Source: Candidatus Gastranaerophilales bacterium
Lineage (GTDB): Bacteria > Cyanobacteriota > Vampirovibrionia > Gastranaerophilales > CAJFVJ01
DNA length: 64,000 nucleotides
Assembly (NCBI GenBank): GCA_944323485.1
Contig: CALUSR010000005.1
Location: 62,001 to 126,000, forward strand
Reading direction: 5' to 3'
The translations under genes were made by a program, and so were the position numbers. Positions 43,148 through 52,472 of the stretch are shown here, piece by piece (position 1 is the stretch's first letter; every line of letters begins with the position of its first letter). The notes beneath the pieces were generated by a model that saw nothing but the letters and a program-made list of their open reading frames with translations, did no database searches and was not told where the DNA came from.

Positions 43148-43315
43148 TTATTTGTTGATTCCTAAAAGCATTGTTCTGTTGCATATTGCAAGAAATTGCA
43201 TTGAATCGAAAACTTTTTCAGGATCAACCGATGTTACTCTATCCAAGTTGCAAGTTTGTTTGTCATAATATTTTTCGAATGTTTCGTTATCTAATCTTGA
43301 AGTTAAGAAGCCCAT
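43148..43315 (-). CDS. 55-residue hypothetical protein
   Basis: The ORF from ATG at 43315 to TAA at 43148 reads MGFLTSRLDNETFEKYYDKQ and ends FLAICNRTMLLGINK. GTGGAG lies 8-10 nt before the start. Residue composition is normal for a folded small protein, while the longer ORF on the opposite strand here is Ile/Phe/Cys-rich and has no ribosome site, so this strand is preferred. Function unknown. It sits between two transcription units without other genes for about 480 bp. Confidence 0.6.
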   Translation of the reverse strand: MGFLTSRLDNETFEKYYDKQTCNLDRVTSVDPEKVFDSMQFLAICNRTMLLGINK

Positions 43316-43532
43316 CTTGTTGTCTCCACTTTATTTTCACGTCCCACATATATATAAAGTATATAAAAAATATTGAATTTCACTTTTCTTTCTATTTGTT
43401 ACATAAGTTAACAATATCATCTCAAAAGTGTAGATTCGAAAAAAAAGCTAAATATAAAAACTCTTTTGCCGACAAAAAGAATAATGACACATGACTTGAC
43501 TATTAGCGCCAAATAGAGCATAAGAGGTTTTA

Positions 43533-45194
43533 ATGATTAAGGGAAAAGCCCGCAATATAGAAGAGAATATAAACTACCAGAGCGAGTTAGATAATATATT
43601 AACACTGGCAAAACAGGCTTATGAAAACTATATAATCAGATCTAACAATCAGGATTTGGAAACAGCCATAGACTGCTACATCAAGGTGATGAACCTTGAC
43701 CCGAATATTCCTGAAACTTATTACAAACTGGCAGGACTTCTCCTTCAAAAAGGAGATATTGAACTTGATACAGCAATAAAACAATGCCAGAATGCGATTG
43801 ACCTTGACCCAAAATCATCTGAAGCCCATCTCCAGATGGGATACTTCCTGCAGATGGCAGGTGATTTTGAAGGAGCCGAAGAAAAATTCGACGAATCCAT
43901 AAAATTAAGCAGATGGTTCTCTTCACGCTCCCGTTTTGCAATGGCGCTTATTCTTATCAAAAAAATGAGAGCGCTTAATCCTACCTTCTCGGATTTCTCA
44001 AAAGCAATGTACTACTTTGCAAGCGGAATGGTATCTTCTCTGTGGGATTATTCAACTCTACGGATACTCTATAAAACTTTACTTGATAATTTCTATGTAT
44101 TCGTCTACAAACTAACAGGCTCTATATTCAAGAAAATAAACGGATATAACCTCGCAATCAAAACATACGAAGACGCAATAGAAAAAACAGGGCGCTCTGA
44201 ACTCTTCTACTCTCGTATAGCGGAAGTGTCACTCAAGAAAGGAGAACCGCATATTGCGGTAGAATGTTACAAAAAAGCTCTCAGCATAAACCCTGATAAT
44301 GTATCGCTGTGGAAAAAACTCGCAAGTACACTCGAAGCATACTATCAGGAAGATATAGAGCTTATAACAGACTGCTATAGAAACCTCGCCGAATTTGAAC
44401 CGGAGAATGCAAGATTGTTCTACGAACTCGGGCACCTCTACATCAAACTAGAAGATATTTTGAGCGCTATCAACTCATTCAAAAAAGCTATCGAACTTGA
44501 TGAAGATAATCCCTTCTATCACAACAGCTTAGGATACTCGCTTATTCAAATTAACGACTTTGACGGAGCTATATCAGAATACCAGAAAGCCATAAAACTC
44601 AATCCCGACAATCAGTGGACATCTGTTGTCTGCCAGGCGCTTGCCTCAATTTATTATCAGGTTAAACAAAGTCCTGATGCCGCTATCGCAACTTATCAAA
44701 CAGCTATTATGCTCGATGATAAATGTGCGGATACACACCTCGCTCTTGGAAACATCTACCATGACCTCAATGACCTCGATAAAGCAATAGACTGCTACTG
44801 CGAAGCAATCAAAAATGATCCGTTCATAGCAAAAGCCTATTGCAACTTAGGGCTTGCGCTGTGGGAAAAAGATTACACCGAAGAAGCAATCGTAGCATAC
44901 AACAAGGCAATTATGATTGATGATGAATATGCAATTGCCTACAACAACCTTGGTGTAGCTTATCTCGACGGCACAGGCGAGATAGAAAAGTCTATCGACT
45001 GCTTCGAAAAAGCCATCAAATACAATCCAAACTACACACTTGCCTATTACAACTGCGGCAGAGCTTATGAATCCTATGGCAGCAATACAACAGCAGCTGA
45101 GTTCTATCAGATGGCTTATGACCTGAATATAATAACAGAAGAGCTTAATGCAAGAGAGATAGAAGACAGATTATACCATCTCTTTGATGCATAA
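43533..45194 (+). CDS. TPR-repeat protein, 553 residues
   Basis: The protein has about ten TPRs. Residues 20-130 and 210-540 show the regular D(L/I)DxAI-x-Y-x-x-AIxL(N/D)P pattern, separated by an irregular helical stretch (about 130-205, aromatic and basic) that lacks TPR spacing. There is no signal peptide or anchor. It is a soluble scaffold, partner unknown. AAGAGG precedes the ATG. It is similar in kind but not closely in sequence to the gene at 3086-4966. Confidence 0.85.
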   Translation: MIKGKARNIEENINYQSELDNILTLAKQAYENYIIRSNNQDLETAIDCYIKVMNLDPNIPETYYKLAGLLLQKGDIELDTAIKQCQNAIDLDPKSSEAHLQMGYFLQMAGDFEGAEEKFDESIKLSRWFSSRSRFAMALILIKKMRALNPTFSDFSKAMYYFASGMVSSLWDYSTLRILYKTLLDNFYVFVYKLTGSIFKKINGYNLAIKTYEDAIEKTGRSELFYSRIAEVSLKKGEPHIAVECYKKALSINPDNVSLWKKLASTLEAYYQEDIELITDCYRNLAEFEPENARLFYELGHLYIKLEDILSAINSFKKAIELDEDNPFYHNSLGYSLIQINDFDGAISEYQKAIKLNPDNQWTSVVCQALASIYYQVKQSPDAAIATYQTAIMLDDKCADTHLALGNIYHDLNDLDKAIDCYCEAIKNDPFIAKAYCNLGLALWEKDYTEEAIVAYNKAIMIDDEYAIAYNNLGVAYLDGTGEIEKSIDCFEKAIKYNPNYTLAYYNCGRAYESYGSNTTAAEFYQMAYDLNIITEELNAREIEDRLYHLFDA

Positions 45195-45215
45195 TAAATG
45201 CTTAATGCAAGCAAC

Positions 45216-45247
45216 AAAAAAGGCGGATAATCAATCATTATACCGCC
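45216..45247 (-). terminator. Intrinsic terminator downstream of rimO
   Basis: On the minus strand GGCGG-T-ATAAT pairs with ATTAT-CCGCC and is followed by six T residues, about 90 nt past the rimO stop. Confidence 0.65.
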
Positions 45248-45334
45248 CACATATACTCTCTAATTTATTTATCCTAATGTATTTATAGTTTAACAACTAA
45301 ATTTTCTTTGTAACTCCTCTAAAATATGTATTTC

Positions 45335-46642
45335 TCAAACAGTTTCTCCAAATAAATCATACTCTGAGGCAGAAATAATCTTGATAGGCTCTATATCACC
45401 CGGTATAAGTGGTTTGTCAGTCTTCACATAGACATATCCGTCAACCTCAGGAGCATCACGATAACTCCTTGCAACAACACTCCCTCTAGAATCAACTGTT
45501 TCAACAATACATGGCAGAACTTTCCCGACAAAAGACCCGTTTATTTCTTTTGAAATAACCTGCTGCATCTGCATTATCTTTTTTCTGCGTTCTTTTTTTA
45601 TCTTTGATAATACCTGAGGCTTCATCGAATAAGAAGGAGTTCCCTTCTCTCTGCAATATTCAAATACACCTACTTTATCAAAACGCATCTTTTCAACAAA
45701 GTTGTATAAATGCTCAAACTGCTCTTCGCTCTCGGAAGGATACCCGACAATAAACGTAGATCTGATAGAAACACCATCAATTTTTCTGCGCATTTTTTCT
45801 ATCAATTTTTCATAATCAAGAACCGGTCGATACATCGCTCTCAACATATCGGGATGAGAGTGTTGAAGAGGAATATCAACATATTTCACAACTTTATCAA
45901 GAGATGAAAATGCATCAATCAGCTCATCACTGAAGGTTGAAGGATATGTATACATAACCCTTATCCATTGCAAATCCTCAATTTTATTGAGTTTTTCCAA
46001 AAGCTCGGCAAGAGCATACCTGCCATAGATATCTTTCCCGTAAGCTGTTGTATCCTGAGCAATCAATACAATCTCATTCACACCTTTTGAGACAAGCCAG
46101 TTTGCCTCTCTCAAAATATTTTCCATCGGACGGGACTTATAAGGACCTCTAAGACGGGGAATAACGCAATACCCGCACTTATAACTACACCCTTCAGCAA
46201 TCTTGAGAAAAGAACTTGCACCTAAAGTTATCTGTCTGCGTAGCACCTGCTCCGGATAGATATAATCAGGCTTCTCTGATACGCAATAAACAGATTTTTT
46301 CTTCTCTAAAGATTCTATAACATCAGCTATCTTCGATAAATCGGATGTACCGACAAAAGCAGCAGCCTCAGGAAGCAAACTCTCAAGTTCATGTTGATAT
46401 TTCTGAGGAAGACAGCCTGTTACAACAACTTTTTTGCCTTTCGAGAGCATTTCAAAAATTGACTGCACAGACTCCTTTTCGGCATCATGTATGAAAGAAC
46501 ATGTATTAACTATTACAATATCAGACTCTGCTTCATCAAGAGTTACAGAGTATCCCCCATCATCGAGAATTCCGAGCATAAGCTCCGAGTCAACAAGGTT
46601 TTTGGCACATCCATGAGATATTAAAGCAATTTTCTTCTTCAT
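45335..46642 (-). CDS. rimO: Ribosomal protein uS12 methylthiotransferase RimO
   Basis: The 435-residue protein has the UPF0004 domain with ISHGCAKNLVDSELM (first Fe-S cysteine), VNTCSFIHDAEKES and TGCLPQKY. The radical SAM domain has CSYKCGYC at about 150, and a C-terminal TRAM domain ends in PIKIISASEYDLFGE. The GCAKNLVDSE pattern separates RimO from the related tRNA enzyme MiaB. It adds a methylthio group to Asp89 of S12. The yajQ stop lies just 1 nt before its start, so the two are co-transcribed. Confidence 0.95.
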   Translation of the reverse strand: MKKKIALISHGCAKNLVDSELMLGILDDGGYSVTLDEAESDIVIVNTCSFIHDAEKESVQSIFEMLSKGKKVVVTGCLPQKYQHELESLLPEAAAFVGTSDLSKIADVIESLEKKKSVYCVSEKPDYIYPEQVLRRQITLGASSFLKIAEGCSYKCGYCVIPRLRGPYKSRPMENILREANWLVSKGVNEIVLIAQDTTAYGKDIYGRYALAELLEKLNKIEDLQWIRVMYTYPSTFSDELIDAFSSLDKVVKYVDIPLQHSHPDMLRAMYRPVLDYEKLIEKMRRKIDGVSIRSTFIVGYPSESEEQFEHLYNFVEKMRFDKVGVFEYCREKGTPSYSMKPQVLSKIKKERRKKIMQMQQVISKEINGSFVGKVLPCIVETVDSRGSVVARSYRDAPEVDGYVYVKTDKPLIPGDIEPIKIISASEYDLFGETV

Positions 46643-46643
46643 A

Positions 46644-47144
46644 TTATCTATAATTCGTAAACTGAAGCGGGATATCGTATGAGTCTTCTTTTTCTTTCAA
46701 AAATTTGATGGCTGCCTGCAAATCATCTTTGCTTTTGCCTGAAACTCTGACCTGATCTCCCTGTATTGAAGCCTGGACTTTCATCTTTGTCGTTTTTATA
46801 TCAGCAACTATTTTCTTTGCTAACTCAACGCTCAAGCCTTTTTTAAGATTAAATACCTGACGTACGTTCCCTCCGAGAGCATTCTCTGATTTTTGGGCAT
46901 CAAGAATTTTTATGCTCAAACCTCTTTTTATCATCTTTGACTGGAGAATATCCACAATATTCTTCAATTTTGTATCATCTGAGGTTGTGATTGTAATACT
47001 CTTATCTCCTTCAAGTTCAACATCACTGTTTGAGTTTTTCAAATCAAATCTGCTTGATATTTCTCTTTTTGTCTGGTCAACAGCATTAACAAGTTCCTGC
47101 TGGTTAAACTCCGATACAACATCAAAACTGCAATCTTTAGCCAT
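46644..47144 (-). CDS. yajQ: YajQ family nucleotide-binding protein
   Basis: From the ATG at 47144 (GGGGG 6 nt upstream) the 166-residue protein begins MAKDCSFDVVSEFNQQELVN and ends with VRVSGKSKDDLQAAIKFLK and the terminal LQFTNYR, the YajQ pattern. A longer frame start at 47180 lacks a ribosome site. In Xanthomonas a family member binds cyclic-di-GMP; in general the family binds nucleotides or RNA. It overlaps no gene and is followed by rimO. Confidence 0.9.
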   Translation of the reverse strand: MAKDCSFDVVSEFNQQELVNAVDQTKREISSRFDLKNSNSDVELEGDKSITITTSDDTKLKNIVDILQSKMIKRGLSIKILDAQKSENALGGNVRQVFNLKKGLSVELAKKIVADIKTTKMKVQASIQGDQVRVSGKSKDDLQAAIKFLKEKEDSYDIPLQFTNYR

Positions 47145-47242
47145 AAATACCCCCTTTTTGCTATTGTTTAAGAATATCAAAAACAGGGATTTTTCTCAAG
47201 ATTCTTAAATTAGGATTTATATAGAAAATTCCAAAGATACTA

Positions 47243-47356
47243 TTAAAGGTCCGTCATTCTGAGGGCTTTAGCCTGAAGAATCTTTTTTGTTTAGATGCTT
47301 TGCTAACGTTCAGTATGAGGTTGTTTTGAAAATTTTTGGCGGAATTTGCCATATAA
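47243..47356 (-). repeat. Dispersed intergenic palindromic repeat, copy 2
   Basis: This is the reverse complement of the element at 33039-33151, with about 10-15% changes. Here too GTCATTCTGAG ... GTATGAG form an imperfect palindrome. It lies in the gap between the uridine-kinase-like gene and yajQ. Confidence 0.8.
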
Positions 47357-47362
47357 ATTCCC

Positions 47363-48145
47363 TTAAATTGCCTCCTGATAATTATGATTTTCAACAGGAC
47401 ACTCACAAGAAGCATCAATTTCACGATAAACATCGGCAAATAATGAATTAATATATTCAACAGTCGCACTTCCTGATATCACAATATCAGCAGTTTCTTT
47501 CTTTGGAACAATGTGCCTTATTGCTTCTTTTTTCACTGTTGCAAACTGTATTTTGGCATCTGCATCAGTTTTGCCTCTTGACTTTGCTCGTTTGTACCAT
47601 CTTTCTTTTATGACATCAGCATCAGTATCAACATAAATTTTCAAATCAAGAATATCAGAAAAAATGCTGTCTAAAGCAAACAAACCTTCTATAAAAATAA
47701 TATCATGAGGTTCTTTTGGCTGCATATCAGGAATTTGCTCGCATGTTGCAAAATTATAAACCGGAGATGACACACCCTTACCTGATTTTAACTCTGAAAT
47801 ATGCCTTTTCATAAACTCAAGGTCATAAGCATCAGGTATATCAAAGTTTATACCCGTTTTGAAAAGAGCTTCAAAGCTGCCTGCTTCTCTAAGTTCTTTT
47901 GATGTATCTTTATAATAATCATCACAGCTAAGGACCGTACATCTGAAATTATCTCTCATCGTATTGATAAATGTTGTCTTTCCTGAGGCAGACTCGCCAG
48001 CTATACCTATCACTATTTTCTTCCTGTTAATAATCTCAGGAATTTTTGAAATAATATCTGCTTTTTTAAACAACAAACCGCCGTTTAGTTTGTCATTCTT
48101 TACAAGATTATATAACACCCTTAAGAACGCATCAGACGAATTCAT
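47363..48145 (-). CDS. Uridine kinase-like P-loop kinase
   Basis: The about 260-residue protein (from ATG 48145) has the Walker A loop GIAGESASGKTT at about 40, a SCDDYYKD substrate region, NFDIPDAYDLEFM and the EGLFAL block typical of the uridine kinase/phosphoribulokinase fold. The substrate is probably uridine/cytidine but could be another small alcohol. The ORF can also be extended 9 nt to a GTG (48154). The end lies only 6 nt from the repeat. Confidence 0.8.
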   Translation of the reverse strand: MNSSDAFLRVLYNLVKNDKLNGGLLFKKADIISKIPEIINRKKIVIGIAGESASGKTTFINTMRDNFRCTVLSCDDYYKDTSKELREAGSFEALFKTGINFDIPDAYDLEFMKRHISELKSGKGVSSPVYNFATCEQIPDMQPKEPHDIIFIEGLFALDSIFSDILDLKIYVDTDADVIKERWYKRAKSRGKTDADAKIQFATVKKEAIRHIVPKKETADIVISGSATVEYINSLFADVYREIDASCECPVENHNYQEAI

Positions 48146-48250
48146 TTTCCCCACCGTGCCGTTTTTAATAATTATAAATCAAAAAGCATTGAAATATTGC
48201 GTTAATTTCTAAATATGTATTTTAATGTTACAATATTATAAAAAAGAATA

Positions 48251-50554
48251 GTGGGACAAAATAAAGTGGAATTTGATTTTCAGCTGGATGACTTTCAGCT
48301 CGAAGCCTGTGAACATATTAACAGAAAAGAAAGCGTCGTTCTCTGCGCTCCGACGGGAGCAGGAAAAACTGTAATAGCTGAGCATGCAATCTATATGGCT
48401 CTCAAAGAAAATAAACGTGTTTTTTATACAACACCACTGAAAGCCTTAAGTAATCAAAAATTCTACGATTTTTCAAAAAAATACGGTGAAGATAAAACAG
48501 GTCTTCTGACTGGAGATACTTCTATCAACAGAAACGCTCAAATTGTCGTTATGACAACCGAAGTGTTCAGAAATATCTTATACGGTACCAATCTCGGAAA
48601 AATTGACGAAAACCTCAAAAATGTCGAATATGTTGTCCTTGATGAAGTTCACTACATGAATGACGAACAAAGAGGCACCGTGTGGGAAGAGAGTATTATC
48701 TATTGCCCTTCAAATATTAAAATAATAGCCCTCTCTGCAACAGTCGCTAACTCTCAAGAACTCACAGACTGGATAAACACTGTTCACTCAAACACACATC
48801 TTGTCTATACTGATTTTCGACCTGTTCCTCTGAGATTCTATTACTATTCACCTTCTTCTCCGTTCAAAATTCATCCGATGTTTACGCCTGATGGAAAAAT
48901 GAACTCAAAAATCAAACAGGAAAAAAATCAAAAATCTTTCGGTAAACATAAAAATAAAAACAAATTCTACGTCCCTTTGCTTATAGAAGAGCTAAACAAA
49001 AAAGATATGCTACCTGCCATATATTTCACTTTCAGCAGAAAAAAATGCGATGAATATATGGAAGAGTGCTCACAGCTCAATTTACTGAATGACTTTGAAA
49101 AAAGAAGATTAACCCAAATTATAGATGAATATATTCTTGAAAATCCCTACCTTGCTAAAAATAAACATCTTGAATATCTATATTCGGGAGTTGCAAGCCA
49201 CCATGCCGGTCTTTTGCCGGCCTGGAAAGGATTGATAGAAAAACTTTTCCAGCAGGGGCTGATAAAAGTTGTCTTCGCAACCGAAACTCTTGCAGCAGGC
49301 ATCAACATGCCTGCAAGAACAACAGTAATCAGCGCAATCAGCAAAAGAGGCGATAAAGGACACCGAAACCTCACTGCAAATGAATTTTTACAAATGTCAG
49401 GACGTGCAGGACGAAGAGGAATGGATAAAGTCGGGCATGTCGTTGTTGTAGGCTCAGGTTATAACACGCCTGAAGAAGCAGCGATGCTCGCAAGTGCAAA
49501 AGCTGATGATCTCGAGAGCAGATTTACCCCTGGGTATTCAATGGTTCTCAACCTTTTGCAGCGTTTCTCGATTGATGAAGCAAAAGAACTTATCCTAAAG
49601 AGTTTTGGTTATTTTTCTTCAAACAAAAGACTCTCCCCTCTTCTTCAGGAGAAAAAACGAATACAGGATATTATAGACGAAATTGACTCTTTTTCATGTC
49701 CTTTCGGACAAAAACCATCAGATATATTTGAGTTTAACAAACTGAAAAACATGTATGTCGAACACAGAAATCTGACAAAAATTCTGAAAAAACAGGCAAG
49801 ACAACATAATGCTCCTGAGGTTCTTGAATTTGAGAAAAAGACCAAAGAATTTTATAACCAGATGTATGAATATCAATGCTGTGAGTGTAAGAGATATAAG
49901 AAGCATATAAAAGAAATAGAGATAAAAACAAGATTTGAAAAAAAACTCAATAAAATTGAAAAAACTATCCAGTATGAAAAAGATATCTACTGGAAAACTT
50001 TCTTGAATCATGCAGCAGTACTAGAAGAAATGGGATACCTCCTCGATAACTACCCGAGCGAAAAAGGACTTCTCACATCATCCCTGAGAACCGAGAATGA
50101 ACTGTATTTTTCTGAAATAATTCTGAGCGGAGTACTCGATAATCTTGAACCCGGAGAACTGGCTGCTGTAATCTGCGCCATCATAACAGAAGATGTCAGA
50201 AATAAAGCATATCTGCCTCTGAAAGTCAGCAAACCAGTCAGAAAAACTCTTGCTGATATAGAAACTATCGGAAGAAAAGTGTGGAAGATGCAAAAAAAAT
50301 ACAATATAGAAAAGCCCATTTTGCTCAACCCTTATTATTCTCCGCTTGTAGAAAACTGGATAAACGGTATGGATTGGGAAGAGCTGACAGAAAACATAGA
50401 AGTTCCCGAAGGTGATATAGTAAGAACATTCAAAAGGACAGTTGACCTTTTAAGACAGCTATCAATGATGAAAGACATTCCTGAAAATCTTTCAAAAAAT
50501 GCAGGATACGCACTTGAATGTATAAACAGAGAACCCGTCAAAGACGCATTTTAA
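48251..50554 (+). CDS. Ski2-like (SUPV3L1/Mtr4 type) DEAD/DEAH RNA helicase
   Basis: The 767-residue protein has helicase motifs I APTGAGKT (about 35), Ia TTPLKALSNQK, II DEVH (VLDEVHYMND), III ALSATVANS, IV-V VFATETLAAGINMPART and VI QMSGRAGRRGMDK. The C-terminal DSHCT-type region has LNPYYSPLVENWINGMDW. It unwinds RNA in an ATP-dependent way, in turnover or ribosome assembly. The start codon is GTG with no strong ribosome site, and another GTG lies 15 nt further. Its end is 8 nt before rsmB. Confidence 0.92.
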   Translation: MGQNKVEFDFQLDDFQLEACEHINRKESVVLCAPTGAGKTVIAEHAIYMALKENKRVFYTTPLKALSNQKFYDFSKKYGEDKTGLLTGDTSINRNAQIVVMTTEVFRNILYGTNLGKIDENLKNVEYVVLDEVHYMNDEQRGTVWEESIIYCPSNIKIIALSATVANSQELTDWINTVHSNTHLVYTDFRPVPLRFYYYSPSSPFKIHPMFTPDGKMNSKIKQEKNQKSFGKHKNKNKFYVPLLIEELNKKDMLPAIYFTFSRKKCDEYMEECSQLNLLNDFEKRRLTQIIDEYILENPYLAKNKHLEYLYSGVASHHAGLLPAWKGLIEKLFQQGLIKVVFATETLAAGINMPARTTVISAISKRGDKGHRNLTANEFLQMSGRAGRRGMDKVGHVVVVGSGYNTPEEAAMLASAKADDLESRFTPGYSMVLNLLQRFSIDEAKELILKSFGYFSSNKRLSPLLQEKKRIQDIIDEIDSFSCPFGQKPSDIFEFNKLKNMYVEHRNLTKILKKQARQHNAPEVLEFEKKTKEFYNQMYEYQCCECKRYKKHIKEIEIKTRFEKKLNKIEKTIQYEKDIYWKTFLNHAAVLEEMGYLLDNYPSEKGLLTSSLRTENELYFSEIILSGVLDNLEPGELAAVICAIITEDVRNKAYLPLKVSKPVRKTLADIETIGRKVWKMQKKYNIEKPILLNPYYSPLVENWINGMDWEELTENIEVPEGDIVRTFKRTVDLLRQLSMMKDIPENLSKNAGYALECINREPVKDAF

Positions 50555-50562
50555 GAGGTATT

Positions 50563-51840
50563 ATGAATACAAGAGCAGATGTAATAAAAATTTTGGATAA
50601 ATTTTTCTCGCAGCATAAGCCTCTGGATATTGAATGCGAAAAACCCGAAACATCAAGATTAACCAACGGTGTCTTGAAAAATCTTACATACCTCGACTAC
50701 CTGCTTGAACAAACAATCGAAAAAGACATCAAATCAATACAAAAAAGTCTCATCAACATTCTTCGATGCGCTATATTTGAGATTGTATTCGATAAAACTC
50801 CTGAATACGCAATAGTCAACTCTTACGTAGAAATATCAAAAAAAGTATCTCAAAAATCATCAGGTTTTGTAAATGCTGTTTTGAAAAAGTTTCTCAAAAA
50901 CAAAGATAAAATCTCACTTCCGGAAAAAGAAATTAATCCTCTGAAATATTTAAGCATAAAGTACTCTCACCCTATGTGGATGATACAGAGATGGATAAAT
51001 TTCTACGGATATGAAAAAACAGAAGAAATCTGCGCTTACAACAACAAAAACTCGGGACTTAACATAAGAGTTAATACACTCAAAATAACTGTCAGCGACT
51101 TCAAAAAACTTCTTGAACAAAATAATATAGAATACGAACAAAATCCTTATCTTGAAGTATGTTTTAAAATAAGACATCATGGACATATACCTGATATTTT
51201 GGGCTATAAAGAAGGTTATTTTACGGTTCAGGGAGTTGCCTCATGCCTGCCTGCCAAGGTTCTGGCGCCTGAGATGCGCTCAAAAGTTCTTGATGTATGC
51301 GCCGCACCGGGAGGCAAATCTCTACATCTCTCCTCAATTATGGCTAATACAGGTGCAATCACAGCTGTTGACTTAACCGAGAAAAAATTGGAAAAAATAA
51401 AAGAAAATATTTCAAGACTCGGAGCTACCAATATTACAACTCTGTGTGCCGATGCAACAAGTTATGAATTTGCACATCTATATGACTATATTCTCGTTGA
51501 TGCCCCCTGTTCAAATACCGGCATACTCTCCAAAAAAGCTGATATAAGATGGACAAGAAAAGAAAAAGATATCAAATCAATAAGCAAAATACAATACGAA
51601 ATTCTAAACAACTCTGCTCAATACCTGAGCCCAAATGGATATCTTGTTTATAGCACATGCAGCATAGAACCCGAAGAAAATCTCGAAGTTACGAACAAAT
51701 TTTTATACAATAATCCTGATTTTGAGCTGTGTCCGTTTACTCTTGATGAAAAAAATAACGGATTTGTTCAGATACTCCCCTCTTATCTTGATATGGAAGG
51801 CTTTTTCATAGCAAAATTCAAAAAGAAAAATACACAATAA
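50563..51840 (+). CDS. rsmB: 16S rRNA (cytosine-967-C5) methyltransferase RsmB
   Basis: From ATG 50563 (AAGAGG 6-7 nt upstream) the 425-residue protein has an N-terminal NusB-like helical domain (1-130). A SAM domain follows with VCAAPGGKSLHLS, ADATSYEFAHL, VDAPCSNTGILSKK (catalytic Cys) and YSTCSIEPEEN (second Cys). The frame is open further upstream inside the helicase gene, but that part is not conserved. It methylates C967 of 16S rRNA. It is probably co-transcribed with the helicase and ends with a terminator. Confidence 0.94.
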   Translation: MNTRADVIKILDKFFSQHKPLDIECEKPETSRLTNGVLKNLTYLDYLLEQTIEKDIKSIQKSLINILRCAIFEIVFDKTPEYAIVNSYVEISKKVSQKSSGFVNAVLKKFLKNKDKISLPEKEINPLKYLSIKYSHPMWMIQRWINFYGYEKTEEICAYNNKNSGLNIRVNTLKITVSDFKKLLEQNNIEYEQNPYLEVCFKIRHHGHIPDILGYKEGYFTVQGVASCLPAKVLAPEMRSKVLDVCAAPGGKSLHLSSIMANTGAITAVDLTEKKLEKIKENISRLGATNITTLCADATSYEFAHLYDYILVDAPCSNTGILSKKADIRWTRKEKDIKSISKIQYEILNNSAQYLSPNGYLVYSTCSIEPEENLEVTNKFLYNNPDFELCPFTLDEKNNGFVQILPSYLDMEGFFIAKFKKKNTQ

Positions 51841-51865
51841 AAAAGCTCCATATACGGGAGCTTTT
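51841..51865. terminator. Bidirectional intrinsic terminator after rsmB
   Basis: AAAAGCTCC pairs with GGAGCTTTT around a 7-nt loop, immediately after the rsmB stop and 31 nt past the stop of the convergent coiled-coil gene. Confidence 0.85.
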
Positions 51866-51896
51866 GGTTCTTAAAAAGGAGTTCTTTTAATATTTC

Positions 51897-52472
51897 TTAT
51901 CTTCTTTCTGACGGAACATTTTGAACATTCATCTGCTGGGTCAGAGGTTCTGATTTCATTTTTGACAACTGACGTTGTGCATTTTTGATTATCTCATTCA
52001 GCTGTGCAACATCATTTCCCAAGTTATTAAGGACCGATTCGGCATATTTTTCGGCACCCTCTTTTATCATAATTGCTTCATTCATGGAATTGGTACGAGC
52101 TCTTTCAATATCTTCCTGAGCCTGTTTTTTCATGGCAGTGCAATCATCAACAACTTCTTTTTTGATTCTTTCTGCTTCCATCTGAACTGCTTTCAAAATT
52201 TCAGACTCGGCAATCATCTTGTTTGCAACAACTTGAGCCTGATAAATAATATTATCTGCCTTGTTCTGAGCCTCTGTAAGCATTTCTTCTTTGCGCTGCA
52301 GAACATCTCTTGCTTCCTGAATTTCCTGGGGAAGCCCTACTCTTACCTTATCCAGCAAGTCAAGAAGATGATCAACATTTGTAATTGCATATGGGAGAGG
52401 AAGAAGTTTGATTGCTCCTGTAAGAGTATTTTCCATTCTCTCTATCAGTGAATAAATTAAATTAACAGACAT
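51897..52472 (-). CDS. Coiled-coil protein, ATP synthase subunit b / DivIVA-like
   Basis: The 191-residue protein's N terminus (1-50) is a short helical domain with VDHLLDLLDKVRVGLPQEI. Residues 50-175 are one long Ala/Glu/Lys/Gln-rich coiled coil. It resembles the DivIVA-like proteins of cyanobacteria and firmicutes that are often annotated as ATP synthase subunit b-related. The VDHLLDLLDKVR entry is characteristic of that group. It follows coaD directly (no gap), so it is co-transcribed with it. A cell-division or scaffold role is likely but not shown. Confidence 0.7.
   Translation of the reverse strand: MSVNLIYSLIERMENTLTGAIKLLPLPYAITNVDHLLDLLDKVRVGLPQEIQEARDVLQRKEEMLTEAQNKADNIIYQAQVVANKMIAESEILKAVQMEAERIKKEVVDDCTAMKKQAQEDIERARTNSMNEAIMIKEGAEKYAESVLNNLGNDVAQLNEIIKNAQRQLSKMKSEPLTQQMNVQNVPSERR

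Noticed and set aside
43171-43494. ORF of 107 codons on the plus strand
   Set aside because: It has Ile/Phe/Cys-rich composition, no ribosome site and no family. The opposite strand carries a better small gene.
47243-47356. Insertion sequence remnant
   Set aside because: The element is about 113 bp, has no coding capacity and no visible target duplication; it is better called a palindromic intergenic repeat.
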